Assembly: GCA_963971405.1 (NCBI GenBank)
Contig: OZ020484.1
Coordinates: 39,702,770 to 39,766,769, forward strand
Source of the DNA: Psococerastis gibbosa
Lineage: Eukaryota > Arthropoda > Insecta > Psocodea > Psocidae
DNA length: 64,000 nt
Direction of reading: 5' to 3'
Below the pieces are notes generated by a model. It was not told the origin of the DNA, ran no database searches, and saw nothing but the letters and a program-made list of their open reading frames with translations. Position numbers and translations under genes: made by a program. Within the stretch, counting starts at the first letter, position 1, and each line of letters begins with the position of its first letter. Positions 1 through 12,100 of the stretch are shown here, piece after piece.

Positions 1-3000
1 GTATTTGTTAGCAATTTCAGGTATTTAAGGGTGCAAAAAAAGTTAATATGCCGAGATTCGGAAAATAGTTATTATTCTATCATACGGCGGCATTGAAATA
101 GCTGGAAGACAACGTATTGTATGTGGGGTTATTTGTCCTTCTTGGATTGCCTATTGTATTAACTAAAATATTGTATGCCAACGACATCAACAATTGACAA
201 CATAACCCACGGAGTCAAGAAATACCAAAATTGAACTGGAGATTTCCCCGAAATGTTCTTGATTTTTTTTTTTTTTTACCGAATTTCAAAGGGAATGGGG
301 TTGTTGAAAGTTACGTCTTTATACTCGTGTCCAACCTATGTTTATGCCGCTTATAATGAAGTTGTAACTTAAGTTGAATGCTTTTTATATATTTTTTCGT
401 CAATATGCACCGAAATTGAATATTAATTAATTTTACGGTCTTGAAAGCAGTATAGGTGGCTTTAATTAGCCAAACATTGCTACAGATACTATAGTATACA
501 TAAAGCAATAGTATTTGTTAGTATTCCTGGGACTTAGTGGTGAAAAAAAATTAATATGCCGAGAAACCGGAAAATATTTATTTATCTACCACATAGCTGC
601 ATTGAAATAGCTTGAAGAATACGTATTGTATGTGGGGGTTTTTAAACTTTTTTGATTTACTCCAGTATATGGTAAAACATCATGTGTGAAAAAAACATCT
701 ACAAAATACAACATAAGCCACGGTGAAAATAAATACCAAAATCGAACGGGAGATTCCCCCGACCTTTTCATGAAATTTTGTGTTTTGACCGAATTTTCAG
801 GGGGAAGGGGGTCGAAAGTAGTTATGTGTTTGTAATCGTTTAAAACTTGTAATTAAGCCGCTTAAAATAACCGTTGGCCTAAGTTGGATATTACAGACTG
901 TGTAATTTTTTAACTCTTTCTTGGTCTATATACACCGAAATAGAACATTAATTATATTATATTTTCGGTTTTGAAAGCATCCGAAATAGAACATTAATTA
1001 TATTATATTTTCGGTTTTGAAAGCATAATAGGTGGCCTAAATTAGCTTGACATTGCTATAGATACTATAGTTAACATTAAACTGTTTCCGTTGGTAATTC
1101 TAGGGAAAGAAGGGTGCAAAAAAATTAATATGCCGAAAAACCGGAAAATAGCCATTTGTCTATCACTTGGCGGCATTGAAATAGCTGGAAGAATACGTAT
1201 TGTATATGGGATTATTTACCTTTTTCGGATAGCCTATTATATAAGATAATAAAAGATAAAAAGTCTACTAAACTCAACATAAACCATAGAGAATGTAAAC
1301 CACCGAAAGTGGACATGAAACATGCCCTAAAAAGACACAAATATTCGCAATTTTGGGATTTTACATTGCGAAAATATGTTGATATTGTACGTTAATTACA
1401 TGAATCTGATACAGTAGTATAATGAGTGATAGGTTTTATCCATATTAATTACATATTATAGATATAGGAAGCCAAATATATGCCATTTTCAACGTGAAAC
1501 TTGAAGATATCCACACTGTAGCCAAAATGGTAGGCGTAAATTGGAACATTTGTTGATTTTTTGTTTACATATGTAAACAGTATGTGAAACTGCAAATTTA
1601 CTTGAAATTTACTTGAAAGCAATGTGGGTGGCTGAAATTACCTTAGCATTGCTAAAGATACTATAGTAAACATTAAGCTAGGGCTTCCGTAGGTAAATCC
1701 TGGTAATTGCGGGTGCAAAAAAATTAATATGCCGAGAATACAGAAAATAGTCATTTATCTATCACTTGGCGGCATTGAAATAGCTCGAAGAATAAGTATT
1801 GTATATGGGATTATTAACCTTTGTCGGATAGCCTATTGTCTAAGATAAGATAATAAAAGATAAAAAGTCTACTAAACGCAACATTAACCATGGAGTATGT
1901 AAAGCACCGAAAGTGGACATGAAACATGCCATCAAAATACACATATATTCGAAAATTTGGGTTCTAAAATTGGGAAAATATGTGGATAATGTACGATAAT
2001 TACACTAAACCGGTACATTAGTATAATGTTTGATACATTTTATTCATATAAAATGCATATTATAGAAATAGGAAGCAAAACATAGGCCATTTTTAACATA
2101 AAAACATGATGATATCCACAATGTACCCGAAATGGTAGGCCTAAATTGGATGATTTGTTGATTGTTTGTTGACATTAGTAAACAACATGCGAAACTGCAA
2201 ATTTACGATACATTTTGACCACGAAAAAGGAGGTAGATTTTTCGAAATTATCAAAAACGGGAATATTTTCAGGAATTTAGTGGGAAAATTCGTGTTTGAC
2301 CCGATTTTAGAGGGGGAGGGGGGATGATGAAAACATCCCTTGTATACGCCCTTGAAAGCATCATTCATACTGCATTCAACGACACATTAAAACATCCTCG
2401 CGTATTGAAAACTGCAGACAGTGGAATATTTGTAACTGCAGAAACGGGAGAATTCCTTGAGTTTTTATGCGTCTCGACCGAAATTTCAGGGGGAAGGGGG
2501 GAGGAAGAAGTCATGTGTTTGTATTTGCTAAATAGCTGTATTTGTGCCGCTTATAATGAAGCTATAATTGTTGGTCCTACTTGGATATTACAGAGTATAT
2601 AATTTTTTAACTCTTTTATGGTCTTCATACACCTAAATTGAAAATGAATTTATTTTACGGTATTGAAAGCATTGTGGGTGGCTTCAATTACCATAGCATT
2701 GCTACAGATACTTAATTAAACATTATGCGAATGCTTCCGTAGTTAAGTCCTGGTAATTGTGGGTGCAAAAAAATTAATATGCCGAGAATAAGGAAAATAG
2801 TCATTTTTCTATCACTTGGCGGCATTGAAATAGCTGGAAGAATACGTAATGTATATAGGGTTATTTGACCTTTTTGGATACCATATAGTATAAGATAAGA
2901 TAGTAAAAGATAAAAACGTCCACTAAACGCAACATGATCCATGGAGTATGTAAAGCTCCGAAAGTGGACATGAAACATGCCATTATAATACACGTATATT

Positions 3001-3410
3001 CGAAAATTTGGGTTCCTAAATTGGGAAAATATGTTGATATCGTACTTTAAGTACATTAAACCGGTACAGTAGTATAATGTGTGATACATTTTATCCATAT
3101 AAAATTCATATCATAGAAATAGGAAGCATAACATTGGCCATTTTTATTGTGAAAATTGAAGGTATGCACACTGAACCCGAACTGGTAGACCTAAATTGGA
3201 TGATTTGTTGATAACTTGTTGACATTAGTAAACAACATGCGAAACTGCAAATTTAAAAAACATTTTCACCCCTAAAATAAGGGTAGATTTTTCGAAATTA
3301 TCGAAAACGGGAAAAATTTTGAGAATTTCGCGTGTAATTTCGTGTTTGACCCGATTTTAAAGGGGGAGGGGGGATGATGGAACCACCCCTAGTATACTCG
3401 GATGCAACCC
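1..3410. repeat. Degenerate tandem repeat array (about five units)
   Basis: A recognisable unit core containing 'aaaattaatatgccgaga' and, further on, 'ggcggcattgaaatagct' recurs near 33, 541, 1113, 1713 and 2762, always in the same orientation. Spacing grows from about 510 to 570, 600 and 1050 bases because later units carry extra blocks: a block around 'gtggacatgaaacatgcc' and a block ending in 'gagggggaggggggatgatg' near 2310 and 3360. Short direct duplications also occur inside units, such as the block ending near 970 and repeated just after. No convincing protein is encoded; the open frames here are by-products of the repeat. The array lies in a large intron of the polymerase lambda gene and continues past the left edge. 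Confidence 0.8.
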
Positions 3411-4180
3411 CTATATATAGTGCCTTTAACGACCCCTTAACTATTCATGTCGGTTAAAAATTGCAGGCTGTGGAATTTTTTATCTCAAAGCATGCACAGC
3501 AGGGTATACCCTTTTCCCGCATGTAGGCCTCTTGCACACCCCCCTTACATACCTAGCTGTGGGGAAAGTGGTAGACTGACAGCAAAACAGGTTACACAGT
3601 TGTAAAGAGCAAGGATAGTGGAAAGTAGCAAAGTGGTTTTAAATTTTTCGAATCAATTTTTTTCCCGCGAAAATTGCCCCCGAAAAACGCGTTTTTTCGT
3701 CGAAAACGGGCATTTTTTGGAGTTTTTACACTTTTTCACTTTGCTAATTATCTGGAAGCCATCAGATTTTACATAGGTATGAGACCTGGGGGGAAAGTTG
3801 GGGAAAGGTTGAGCGAATAGCGCTACGAAGCCATTTTGGCCGCAGCGGATCTCAATTTTTTTTTATTGCGTTTTCCGCAGCATAGGAAAACCAATGTAAA
3901 ATTGGCACTTTTTTGGCAATTTTGCAGGGGTTGGGGAAAAATGTCATAACTGGGCCAATTTTGGCCCGATTGGGATGATTCTAAATTTTTCCCACTCGAC
4001 TTGGATGTATCTATCTTTTAAGTCCATTTGTCGGGCGGTAGCTCGGGCTGCGCCCTCGCAATAATTGATCGGTGAGTGGTCGTAGGTGGGTTCTATAGAG
4101 TTGTAATTTAGACGTTCTTGGCCAATCTTGTTCCTTAATAATTGTAGGAGCGCGGGACCCCCAAATTCGCGGGGCCCGTA
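3411..4180. other. Intronic sequence with no recognised gene
   Basis: This stretch separates the tandem array from the last visible polymerase lambda exon. It holds CG-containing low-complexity runs (around 3660-3720) and some poly-T. I looked on the minus strand for the missing polymerase lambda palm and thumb exons and found none, so they must lie left of the window. Confidence 0.5.
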
Positions 4181-4239
4181 GCTTTGCTAGTCTTGGTACG
4201 TGGCAAATCCGGCACTCGTTTTAACAAAAGGTAAGCTAC

Positions 4240-7200
4240 CTTTGTCTTTAAGAATGTTGACAGTAGAAACTAGAATTTCATTGGCAGATTTCTCACTAGT
4301 ATTAACAACCATGACGTCAACGTCGCCACATGTTTCTTTGCCACGTCTGAATGACCCTACGAGCTCTGTCCGGAGACTCTTTGAAACCTTCCGCACAGCT
4401 TCCTTAACAACATTCCCGAATTCTTCCACCTACAAAAAAAAAATTATCTATTACCATATTAACCTACCTACTGCTACAATACATTAGGGGTAACTTTTCA
4501 AAACCTGAGTTGTTTTGTAACAAAATTAATTAATAATTCGATCCACCGCCTCATACCTATTAGAATTATTTTAAACACCTCATTAACCGCACTGACATGT
4601 TCCACAAGTGTTTTACGGTCTCGTCTGCTGTACTTTGCTTCCTTTACATCGAGTTTAAGAGCACACTTAATGACAGGTTTGCAGATGTGATGGGTGCCAT
4701 AACTTTTCAAAGCCTGAGTTTTGTAACAAAATTAATTAATATCTCGATCCACCACCTCATACCTGCTAGAATTATTTTAAAGACCTCATAAACAATCTAT
4801 TTTACGGAGATAGAACTACTTGCAGTGGATCATTGAGCCATTACCCTGCCATCGGGTTTTGGGCATTATTGGTATTTAGTATGAATTTCCAGCCGTTTCA
4901 AACTAGTTCATTCCTCGATGTCAACTCACATCGACTACAAGTGCCAAAGGGCAAGCTCACACACGCTTAACATTGACATTGTTAATAGGTGTCAGCTCGA
5001 CGTATGGGGAAAGAGTCAGGGCCGCAGTAACGAACTCCCGTGATATTATGCTGGAGTACTTTAAATTCGCATACCTCGGGGCGTGGGATCCGCAAAAGTA
5101 AATCTTCATAATGTTTCAGTCCAATTCGCTGTTGATTGGTGAGCGTGGTTAGTCCTTCCAGATCGGCCAGGCTTCGACACCCACACCGGTACCATTCCTC
5201 TGCTGTGGACGGACCTGCTCCCCAGACCTGGCAGAAAAGCTGCAACACCTTGGTTTCTGCATTGTCGCATATTTCGTTGGCTTTACGAAGACATCCACTC
5301 TCTTTTATCTCCATTACTTTAAGCGCCATTTTTTCGCCAACTCCCGGTAGAGCTACAGCTTCCTGTAAAATTATATAACGTCCAGTTCAGTGCCAACTCG
5401 AATGTTTACCAATAGCATTGCAACTTTCAACTATACATGATAGACAGAGAATTATGCCATAGTATACTATGGTAGGTGGTAACTTTAACACTTTAAGAGC
5501 AAAGGGAACCCCGCACTTTTTTTGTTGCACAAAGCAAATTTCTCATGAAATTGGAAAAATGAAGACATGCACGAGGGGTCATAAAGTAAAAGAAATGCTC
5601 CTCTTCATTTTAATATATAGTATGTGGCTGTAGCTAACACCAATTGGCACAGTTTTGGAACTCCTTCGGCTCGCCATCCTCAGTGACCGTTATTTATTAC
5701 AAATCAAGTTCCATAACTGTGGCTGGTCGGTTTTAATGACAGCTACATAATGCACATCAAATTGTAGGAGAAAATTTTTTCTAGTTTTTGACAAAAAAAA
5801 ATTGGAAAGTGGTGGCCATTGACCCTTAATTAGTCAAGGTATAGGATAACGCCAACGGGATAATATACTTCCATAATACAATTATGCACGTTTGAAATTG
5901 GGGAGAGCCCTATGGAGTGGAATGATGCCGTTTTGCAACACACGGTTAATTTACAGTTTAATTACGTCCCGTATATTTTGTATGCACCTAACTAAAGAGT
6001 GTACAGCCGGTAGGAAATTGGCAGCCCGAAATTTAATACTTTTTATTTAATGAACCAAGCAAGATTTGGCTCATTTAAGTTGTAGAAGACTACTTCATGC
6101 ATAATTCTAAAAAGGCTTTTTTAATTTTCCAAATTGTAGTTTTTTCATAGTATCTATTGTACGCGAAAAGTTATTGTTTAAAATTATTAGCGTGTTTATG
6201 AAAAAACTACAATTTCAAAAATTAAAAATACCTTATTGTATGATGCATTGAAGTCGTCTTGGACAACTTAAATGAGCAAAATCTTTAATCATTTGCTTCG
6301 TTAATCAAATACAAAATAAAAAGTAATAAATTTCGGGCTGCCAATTTCCTATGGGCTCTTAACACCTTTTCGTAATGCTTGCTTCTTAGGTCTCAATCTT
6401 AACAATTGGTCGGCAGCACCTCCCTGCATATTATCCTCCAGCTCTATATGCCCTGCACTTTTCTCTTTAGTTCTTGGTGCGTTCGAGCTCATTCAGTTAG
6501 TCCAATTCTTTTTTCAGTCGCTCTTCGATTGGTTCGATCTACTGTGCCCTCAACGATGGTGTTTACCAGATTTCCGTGTGCTAGCACATGCCCTACCCAT
6601 TCTACTTTTTAAATGGGGTAGCAGCTGTCTCTCTTCTTTGGTAGCCTCTAGCAACTTTTCATTGGTCACGTGGTCCCTCCAGTTGATCCGAAGCATCCTT
6701 CTTTAACACTCCATTTCATGGTCCACGTTTCACATCCGTATAATAACACACTCCATACGCGGGTTTTAAGGATAGTTGCATGTATAAACAAAAGCATTGT
6801 TAATCATTCCCTGACCTGATAGGTTGAGATTGCCGTGTCATGCTTCTCTATAGCGGAAATGGCTTTCTCATAGCTGTAAAGTCGCCACGTATCTTTAGTA
6901 GCACGGTACGCATCAGCTAGTTTCTTCAGCTCGGCAACAATTGCTAAATTTCCTGGATGTATTTTACTTGTTGATGATGGCCGCGAACACAAAAAATATG
7001 CCTGGAAATAAATATAGTAGCAGCATTTAAAAAAAGAACCGGTCGAGTTTACTCGAACATGCTTTCCAATTTATCAAGTAGTAGCTAGAGAAAATGAGTA
7101 ATTTCATGGTTAATAATTTTCCTTCCCTTTCCGATATCTGGGGGGGGGGGGGGGTTGCCCACCTGACGTCACTGGAGGTGAGGTAAATTCTAGATAGGTC

Positions 7201-9099
7201 AGACCAACAAATTACCACACAGCAATAATGGCAGGGCACGCAATGCATTTGACCGTGAATTTTCAATCATTTTTTCAAAAACATTTTTTTTGCACAAAAC
7301 AAAATAGTTTTTTGGGAAAGCAATCTGTCCGGTTTCGTAACTCAATTTAACACCTAAAACATGCCTGAAGGTAGAAATCATCGATGGAACGGTTTCACAG
7401 AAAAATTATTTTTTAGTCATTTTTCATTAAAATTTTTATTTTTTATTTTTTACCCCCAGAAGCAAACTATCAAGGGGCAAGCGACCCCCCGCATTTTGTC
7501 AACATTAATGACGACTACAATATATGAGAATTTAAAAGAAATCGTTGGAGCCGTTTTTGAGAAATAATTTTTTTTAGACGTTCTTTTGGAGTTTTTTGAG
7601 AATAAAGCCCCCTCAAATTGAGTTAGCCCAAAATAAAAGAAATGGTCTCGAGGTATGATTTTTGTGAACTTACGTGCCAAATTTAATCAAAACCACGTTT
7701 TTCGGTTCCTGGGACCTCAAAACGTGTAAATCCGTTGAAATCTCGGAATCGAAAATTTTGGTCAAAATTTCCCCAGAAATCGACGAACAGACAGACAGAG
7801 CGTCAGAGCGACAGAGCGACAGACAGACAGACATTTCGTAAAAACCACTTTTTTGGGTTCCTGGGACCTGAAAACGTGTAAATCCGTTGAAATCTCGGAA
7901 TCGAAAATTTCGACCATGACAAAGCTTTCCTTATACTACGTATAAATTGGAAAGCAAAAACATCAAGTGAGTTAAGAGGATGCTGGCCGTAAACATTGGC
8001 CACCCCTGGATCAGCCTGAAGTAGGTTGGTTTATATTTTTTATGTTAATACTTAAATTTATAAAGATTTTGTCTACTCAATTGCTAGAGGACTATTTCAT
8101 ACACCATATTATAAGGTGTTTTTCATTTTTGTTGGTACAATTTTTCCATGAATTCGATAATTCGGTAAATTTCTGTCGCTTATCAGTTTCACACAAAACC
8201 CCCTAGACCAAAACTAAATAAATCGTCGAAATGAAATAGTCCTCTATCAATTGAGTAGACCAAATCCATGTAACTTGCGGTATTAACTTAAATAAAAAAT
8301 ATAAACCAACCTATTTTAGGGTGATTCATGGGTGGCCAATGTGTACAGCCAGCTTCCTCTTAATTGCAAGAGTTGGCCGAAAGGCCCAAAATTGTCCAAT
8401 GGGGAAATAAAGACAATTTTTTTTTCTTTCTTTCTTTCTTTCTTTCTTTCATGCACCTCCTATTCCTGCATACTCAGCTGCAAATTTCTATGATTAGCTA
8501 AGCTTATGGGGATCGTTGTAATTAGATAAGACATACGTACACTTTTGGTATGAGTTTGGGAACTATTATGACTTAACTAAGCAACAAATTTAAAAATATA
8601 GTATAAAAACAGTATATTTCAATATACCATTATCTATTTATAGTATACAAAGCGCTTTCGCAGTTCTTCACTTCTTAATGCTACCCACCTGCGTATTGCT
8701 GCTCCCAGGTTGCTGGCTTTGCGTGATTACCGATACATCCACCGTTTCAGAAATTTTCTGTCTTTTCCCTCCCGGTGCCTCTTCAACGCCACAAAATTCA
8801 ACAATCCCCACAAGAAATTCATCAATGGGAATTAATCGTTTCTCTTTCAAGCAACCAACCAACCACTTAGCTGACACATAGCTCACTTCTCTTTGTAACA
8901 CCTTACATTCGCGAATCAGAAGCTTGCGACAACTCACCGGATTGGACTCAATAGCTTCGTCAATAACTACGTGAGTCAAACGAGGATCATCCCCAGAGGA
9001 TGCTACTTCACCATGCTTACTCTCAACTTGACCTTTAAAAATTTCAACCCTCTTAGAACCGATTCCTACAAAATATAACACTAAATCACGAAAAACCAT
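4240..9099 (-). CDS. POLL: DNA polymerase lambda (family X), 3' end outside the window
   Basis: A repair polymerase with dRP-lyase activity, acting in the nucleus in non-homologous end joining and base-excision repair. Four phase-0 exons read in order: 9099-8689, 7001-6816, 5362-5075 and 4429-4240. Exon 1 (137 residues) carries an N-terminal BRCT domain, roughly residues 5-100, ending in a conserved Trp helix (KWLVGCLKEKRL). Exon 2 starts the 8-kDa domain. Exon 3 has the helix-hairpin-helix LPGVGEKMALK; K214 aligns with the lyase lysine of the human enzyme. Exon 4 has the nucleotide-binding signature GSFRRGKETCGDVDVMVV with catalytic Asp331 and Asp333. All borders have AG and GT; the last donor (GTAGCT at 4239) is the weakest. 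The serine/proline linker is about 40 residues, much shorter than in mammals. The third catalytic Asp and the thumb lie beyond the left edge. The start follows the SLF2-like stop by 53 bases. Confidence 0.93.
4475..4800. repeat. Direct repeat of about 100 bp
   Basis: About 100 bases around 4490-4580 recur at 4700-4790 with few changes; both contain 'acaaaattaattaat' and 'cctcatacct'. The repeat lies in the intron between the third and fourth visible polymerase lambda exons. The 70-codon minus-strand open frame across it has no acceptor/donor pair that fits the flanking phase-0 exons, so I do not treat it as an exon. Confidence 0.7.
5490..5835. repeat. Family G dispersed inverted-repeat element, copy 1
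   Basis: One arm holds 'caccaattggcacagtttt' (5640-5658) and the other holds 'agttccataactgtggc' (5707-5725) in inverted sense, with 'cagtgaccgtta' between them. The same arrangement recurs near 18.9, 32.0, 35.3, 36.9, 37.9 and 38.4 kb, and a related flank near 51.9 kb. No open frame. It lies in a polymerase lambda intron. Confidence 0.65.
5993..6362. mobile_element. Family B foldback MITE, copy 1
   Basis: An imperfect palindrome of about 370 bases. The left part starts 'agagtgtacagcc' then 'ggaaattggcagcccgaaa'; the right part ends with the inverted copy 'tttcgggctgccaatttcc' and 'ctcttaa'. Other copies are bounded by TTAA, which fits a piggyBac-like target. No coding capacity. It sits in a polymerase lambda intron. 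Confidence 0.8.
6372..6790 (-). pseudogene. Non-LTR retrotransposon, decayed reverse transcriptase 3' end
   Basis: Read on the minus strand, broken frames give SVLLYGCETW followed by MLRINWRDHVTNEKLL and, near the end, WRIICREVLPTN. The same C-terminal words are found at 43.2-43.5 kb and 16.0-16.8 kb, so this is a 5'-truncated copy of one LINE family. Frameshifts and stops break it; it is not functional. Confidence 0.75.
7031..7960 (-). mobile_element. Family A element, copy 1 (reverse orientation)
   Basis: Family A consensus orientation starts 'tgctttccaatttatacgta' and ends 'ataaattggaaagcatgttc' plus 'actcggaccggttcttt'; the two ends form a short inverted repeat of about 15 bases. This copy is reversed. 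Internal landmarks: a poly-G tract at 7141-7154, a TGAC-GTCA site next to it, 'cgaaaccggacaggttgc'-like and 'catgcctgaaggtagaaat' blocks, and a (CTGT/ACAG)n stretch at 7788-7833. No transposase frame is visible, so it is non-autonomous. Its superfamily is unclear. Confidence 0.8.
7972..8363. mobile_element. Family C foldback MITE, copy 1
   Basis: Bounded by TTAA on both sides (7972-7975 and 8360-8363). Ends are 'ttaagaggatgctggc' and the inverted 'gccagcttcctcttaa'. The interior is a long imperfect palindrome including 'ggactatttcat' and 'gaaatagtcctc'. The TTAA target suggests a piggyBac-derived MITE. It lies 11 bases from a family A copy, in the intron between polymerase lambda exons 1 and 2. 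Confidence 0.8.
8405..8450. repeat. (TTTC)n microsatellite after a retroposon-like tail
   Basis: A 'ggggaaataaagacaa' tail runs into poly-T and then about eight TTTC units. The tail resembles the 'ggaaataaagaattg' tail near 53.57 kb (read in reverse) that also leads into a microsatellite, so this may be the 3' end of a retroposed element. Confidence 0.7.
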
Positions 9100-9152
9100 T
9101 GTTCACAATTACAACACTCAGTTTATGAACGACGATTAGTAATAATAATAAA
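9100..9152 (-). promoter_or_regulatory. 53-bp spacer between the SLF2-like stop and the POLL start
   Basis: Read on the minus strand, TAA of the upstream gene is followed by a TTATTATTATTACTAAT tract, then CTGAG about 20 bases before the POLL ATG. TACTAAT is a good branch-point word and CTGAG a possible 3' splice site. There is no AATAAA or ATTAAA. The spacer is too short for a usual poly(A) region plus a separate promoter; either signal would have to overlap coding sequence, or the two frames share a transcript. Confidence 0.45.
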
Positions 9153-12100
9153 TTAAGACCGATCAGGGCGGCTTGGTGAACATAGAATGTTATTTGTATT
9201 TGCTGCAAAACGGCTTCCTCCTTTGATCATAACCAAGCTATGGAGTTTGGCTGTGGCTGAGGTTAGCATCATGAGATCTGCTGAGTCTCTGCAGTTAACA
9301 AATGCACACTCTATGGCTGACAATTGAGTCGTAATTGGTTTCTGAAATAAAGGAAACATTATTATAAACCGGTCGTCTTTATGTGCAGTGCAAACGTTGG
9401 TGCGCCCTGAGAGGAGTTGACCATATCGGTCATGATACTAACAAATACAAGGTGCGCATTGTTCATACAGACAGAGGAGATAGCTACTTCCACACACACA
9501 TCACAATGAAAAACCTACGGGCCAGTTTGTGAGAATGGCGAACCCACGATTATATCCAATTACAAAAGAGACTTCAAGCAGGAGATTCAGAGCAGGGCAC
9601 CGAAGTTTAGGAACTACCAATCCAGGTTACGATAGATGGATAAGGTACCAGATGACAAGAGACAGGTGGGCGTCCGAAGGTAAGAACAGCATATTCGGGC
9701 GGACATTTTGAATCAAACCTGAGTAACTGAGGACACTATTCACACTTACCCTGCTGCTGGCACCTTAGTTGAGTGTAAGACAGAGCCTCTGCTAGGTTGG
9801 TTCAGTGCCTAATGAATGCATTTATATGGAACTTTAAAGGAAGCAGCGTTTTTCGAGTGGACCATTAAGGCACACGAACGATTGGAACGCGACCGGCGCG
9901 CTGAGAAATTTGTAATTTGTCATAGGTTAGTCAGTGGCGGCTCGTGGGGATATAAATTGGTGAGGCACAGCGGGTGTCTAATCGGCTCATCATTGAGCTG
10001 GGTGCAGCGAATATTTTGAGTATGTATTTTCATGCTGTTTGAGCTTTTTACAACTCAAATTCGTGCCTGTCTTCTAGCAATGGAGAGGCAGTCGGAAATG
10101 GTGCCTCTACATCGTTATAGCTAGTTGTGAATTTTTTGAGCTAATTCAGCTCATGGTTCTTTTTCGCGGTATTTGTTAAGTTTTAATTGTCTCTTCTAGA
10201 ATTTAATTAGCATACAGTTTTTTAGTCGAATTATTTGGAAAATTAGGTGAGGCACTGTCTCAGTTGCCTCTAATGGCAAGCCGCCACTGAGGTGTAAGAC
10301 CATTAACCATCCAATGACAAATTTGCCGGCGTCGATTTGTGTGCGCACCCGACCTAAATATTTGAAACTTTGGTAACATCATTGAATATATAACACTATA
10401 GAATGGTCACGACGGTCAAATATTGCAAACAGGCTTTTCTGGTGAAAAACCTACAAACTAGAAAAAAGGTCGGACGTCCCGCTGGCGTCAGCCCATTGTG
10501 CAATTCGTCAGGGTCCAACTCGTCACATCTTTACCAGGGACGGTCTAAATACCCTCACTATGCAATACTCTCAATTTCTTCCTGCCCCTTCAATTGGCTG
10601 CCTACTTTAATAATGGCCAGTGGAATATACTGTATATATTTTATTGCTTTCCAATTTATACGTAGTAAAGGGAAAGCTTTGTGATGGTTGAAATTTTCGA
10701 TTCCGAGATTTCAACGGATTTACACGTTCTCAGGTCCCAGCAGCCTGATTGGGGCGTTTGTAAGACCGGTATTTATTTAATCCACTGGTAAACAAGATAA
10801 TTTTATAATGGAAAGTGCTATTCAAAATTTGTTTGTTTACAGTTATAATCCTAGGGTATTTATTTAACCCCGGTATTATAAACGCCTCAATCAGACTGCA
10901 GGAACCCAAAAAAGTGGTTTTTACGAAATGTCTGTCTGTCTGTCTGTCTGCCTGTGCATCGATTTCCGGGCAAACTAAGCGATTTTGATGAAATTTAGCA
11001 TGTAGGTTTACAAAAATCATACCTCGGGATAGTTTTTTTTATTTGGGGCCAATTCAATTTGGGGGGGTTTTATTCACAAAAAACTCCCAAAAAACGTCTA
11101 AAAAAACTATTTCTCAGAAACGGCTCCAACGATTTCTTTTAAATTCTCATATCGCTTGCCCCTTGATTGTTTGCTTCGGGGGGTAAAAAAATAAAAATAT
11201 CTAAATTTTAATGAAAAATGACTAAAAAAAAAAAATCTGCGAAACCTTTCTATCGATGATTTCTACCTTCAGGCATGTTTTAGGTGTTAAATTGAGTAAC
11301 TAAACCGGATAGGTTGCTCTCCCAAAAAAATATTTGATTTTGCACAAAAATTATTTTTTGAAAAAATGATAGAAAATCCGCGCTCAAATGCCTTGCGTGT
11401 CCTGCCGTTATTGCCGTGTGTTAATTAATGTGTTGGTCTGACCTATCTAGAATTTACCTCACTTCCATTGACGTCAGGTGGACAACCCCCCCCCCCCCCC
11501 CGGACATCGGAAATTTAACAACTGGAAAATCATTTACCATGAAATTACTCATATTCCCTATCTACTAATGTTGATAAATTGGAAAGCATGTTCGAGTAAA
11601 CTCGGACCGGTTCTTTTATTTGAACTAGCATTGTACTTCTGCTCAGCATAGGCTTTCCAACAATAGCTTATTTTAGAATTGCAGATGATTTAATTAGACT
11701 TAATGGATCTACTGTAAAATACTAAATCTACCTATTATTATTTTGAAGCCGTATATGAGAGCTTCTTCAAATTCAAATTGGAATAATGCTAAGGCGGCTA
11801 TTCCACTGGTCAATTATACTTCAAATTTGATTTTGTCATTGACGGAAAATCTTCAATGATGCTTTATTTATTTTTACACCACATTCCACTGGTTTTCAAC
11901 AATTGATCATTTTTGTTTTCAATTTTTTCCAAATTTGTAAGTTTGCCCGCAGTCTTTCTCAAAAAACTAAAAAAAAACGTTTAAAAAAATTATTTCTCAA
12001 AAGCGGCTCCAACGATTTCTTTTAAATTCATATATATTGTAGTCAATATTAATGTTAATAAAATGCGGGAGGTCGCTTGCCGCAAGATAGTTTGCTTCTG

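Noticed and set aside
2712..3098. 128-codon minus-strand open frame in the tandem array
   Set aside because: It falls inside the repeat unit, has no domain, and its counterparts in neighbouring units are broken.
4187..4239. Extension of the last polymerase lambda exon to the stop at 4187
   Set aside because: The residues after KDKG do not resemble the family; a GT donor at 4239 fits better, so the gene continues left rather than ending as a pseudogene.
4498..4710. Minus-strand frame between polymerase lambda exons
   Set aside because: The flanking exons join directly in phase 0 and match the protein family without a gap; the frame spans a direct repeat and has no fitting splice sites.
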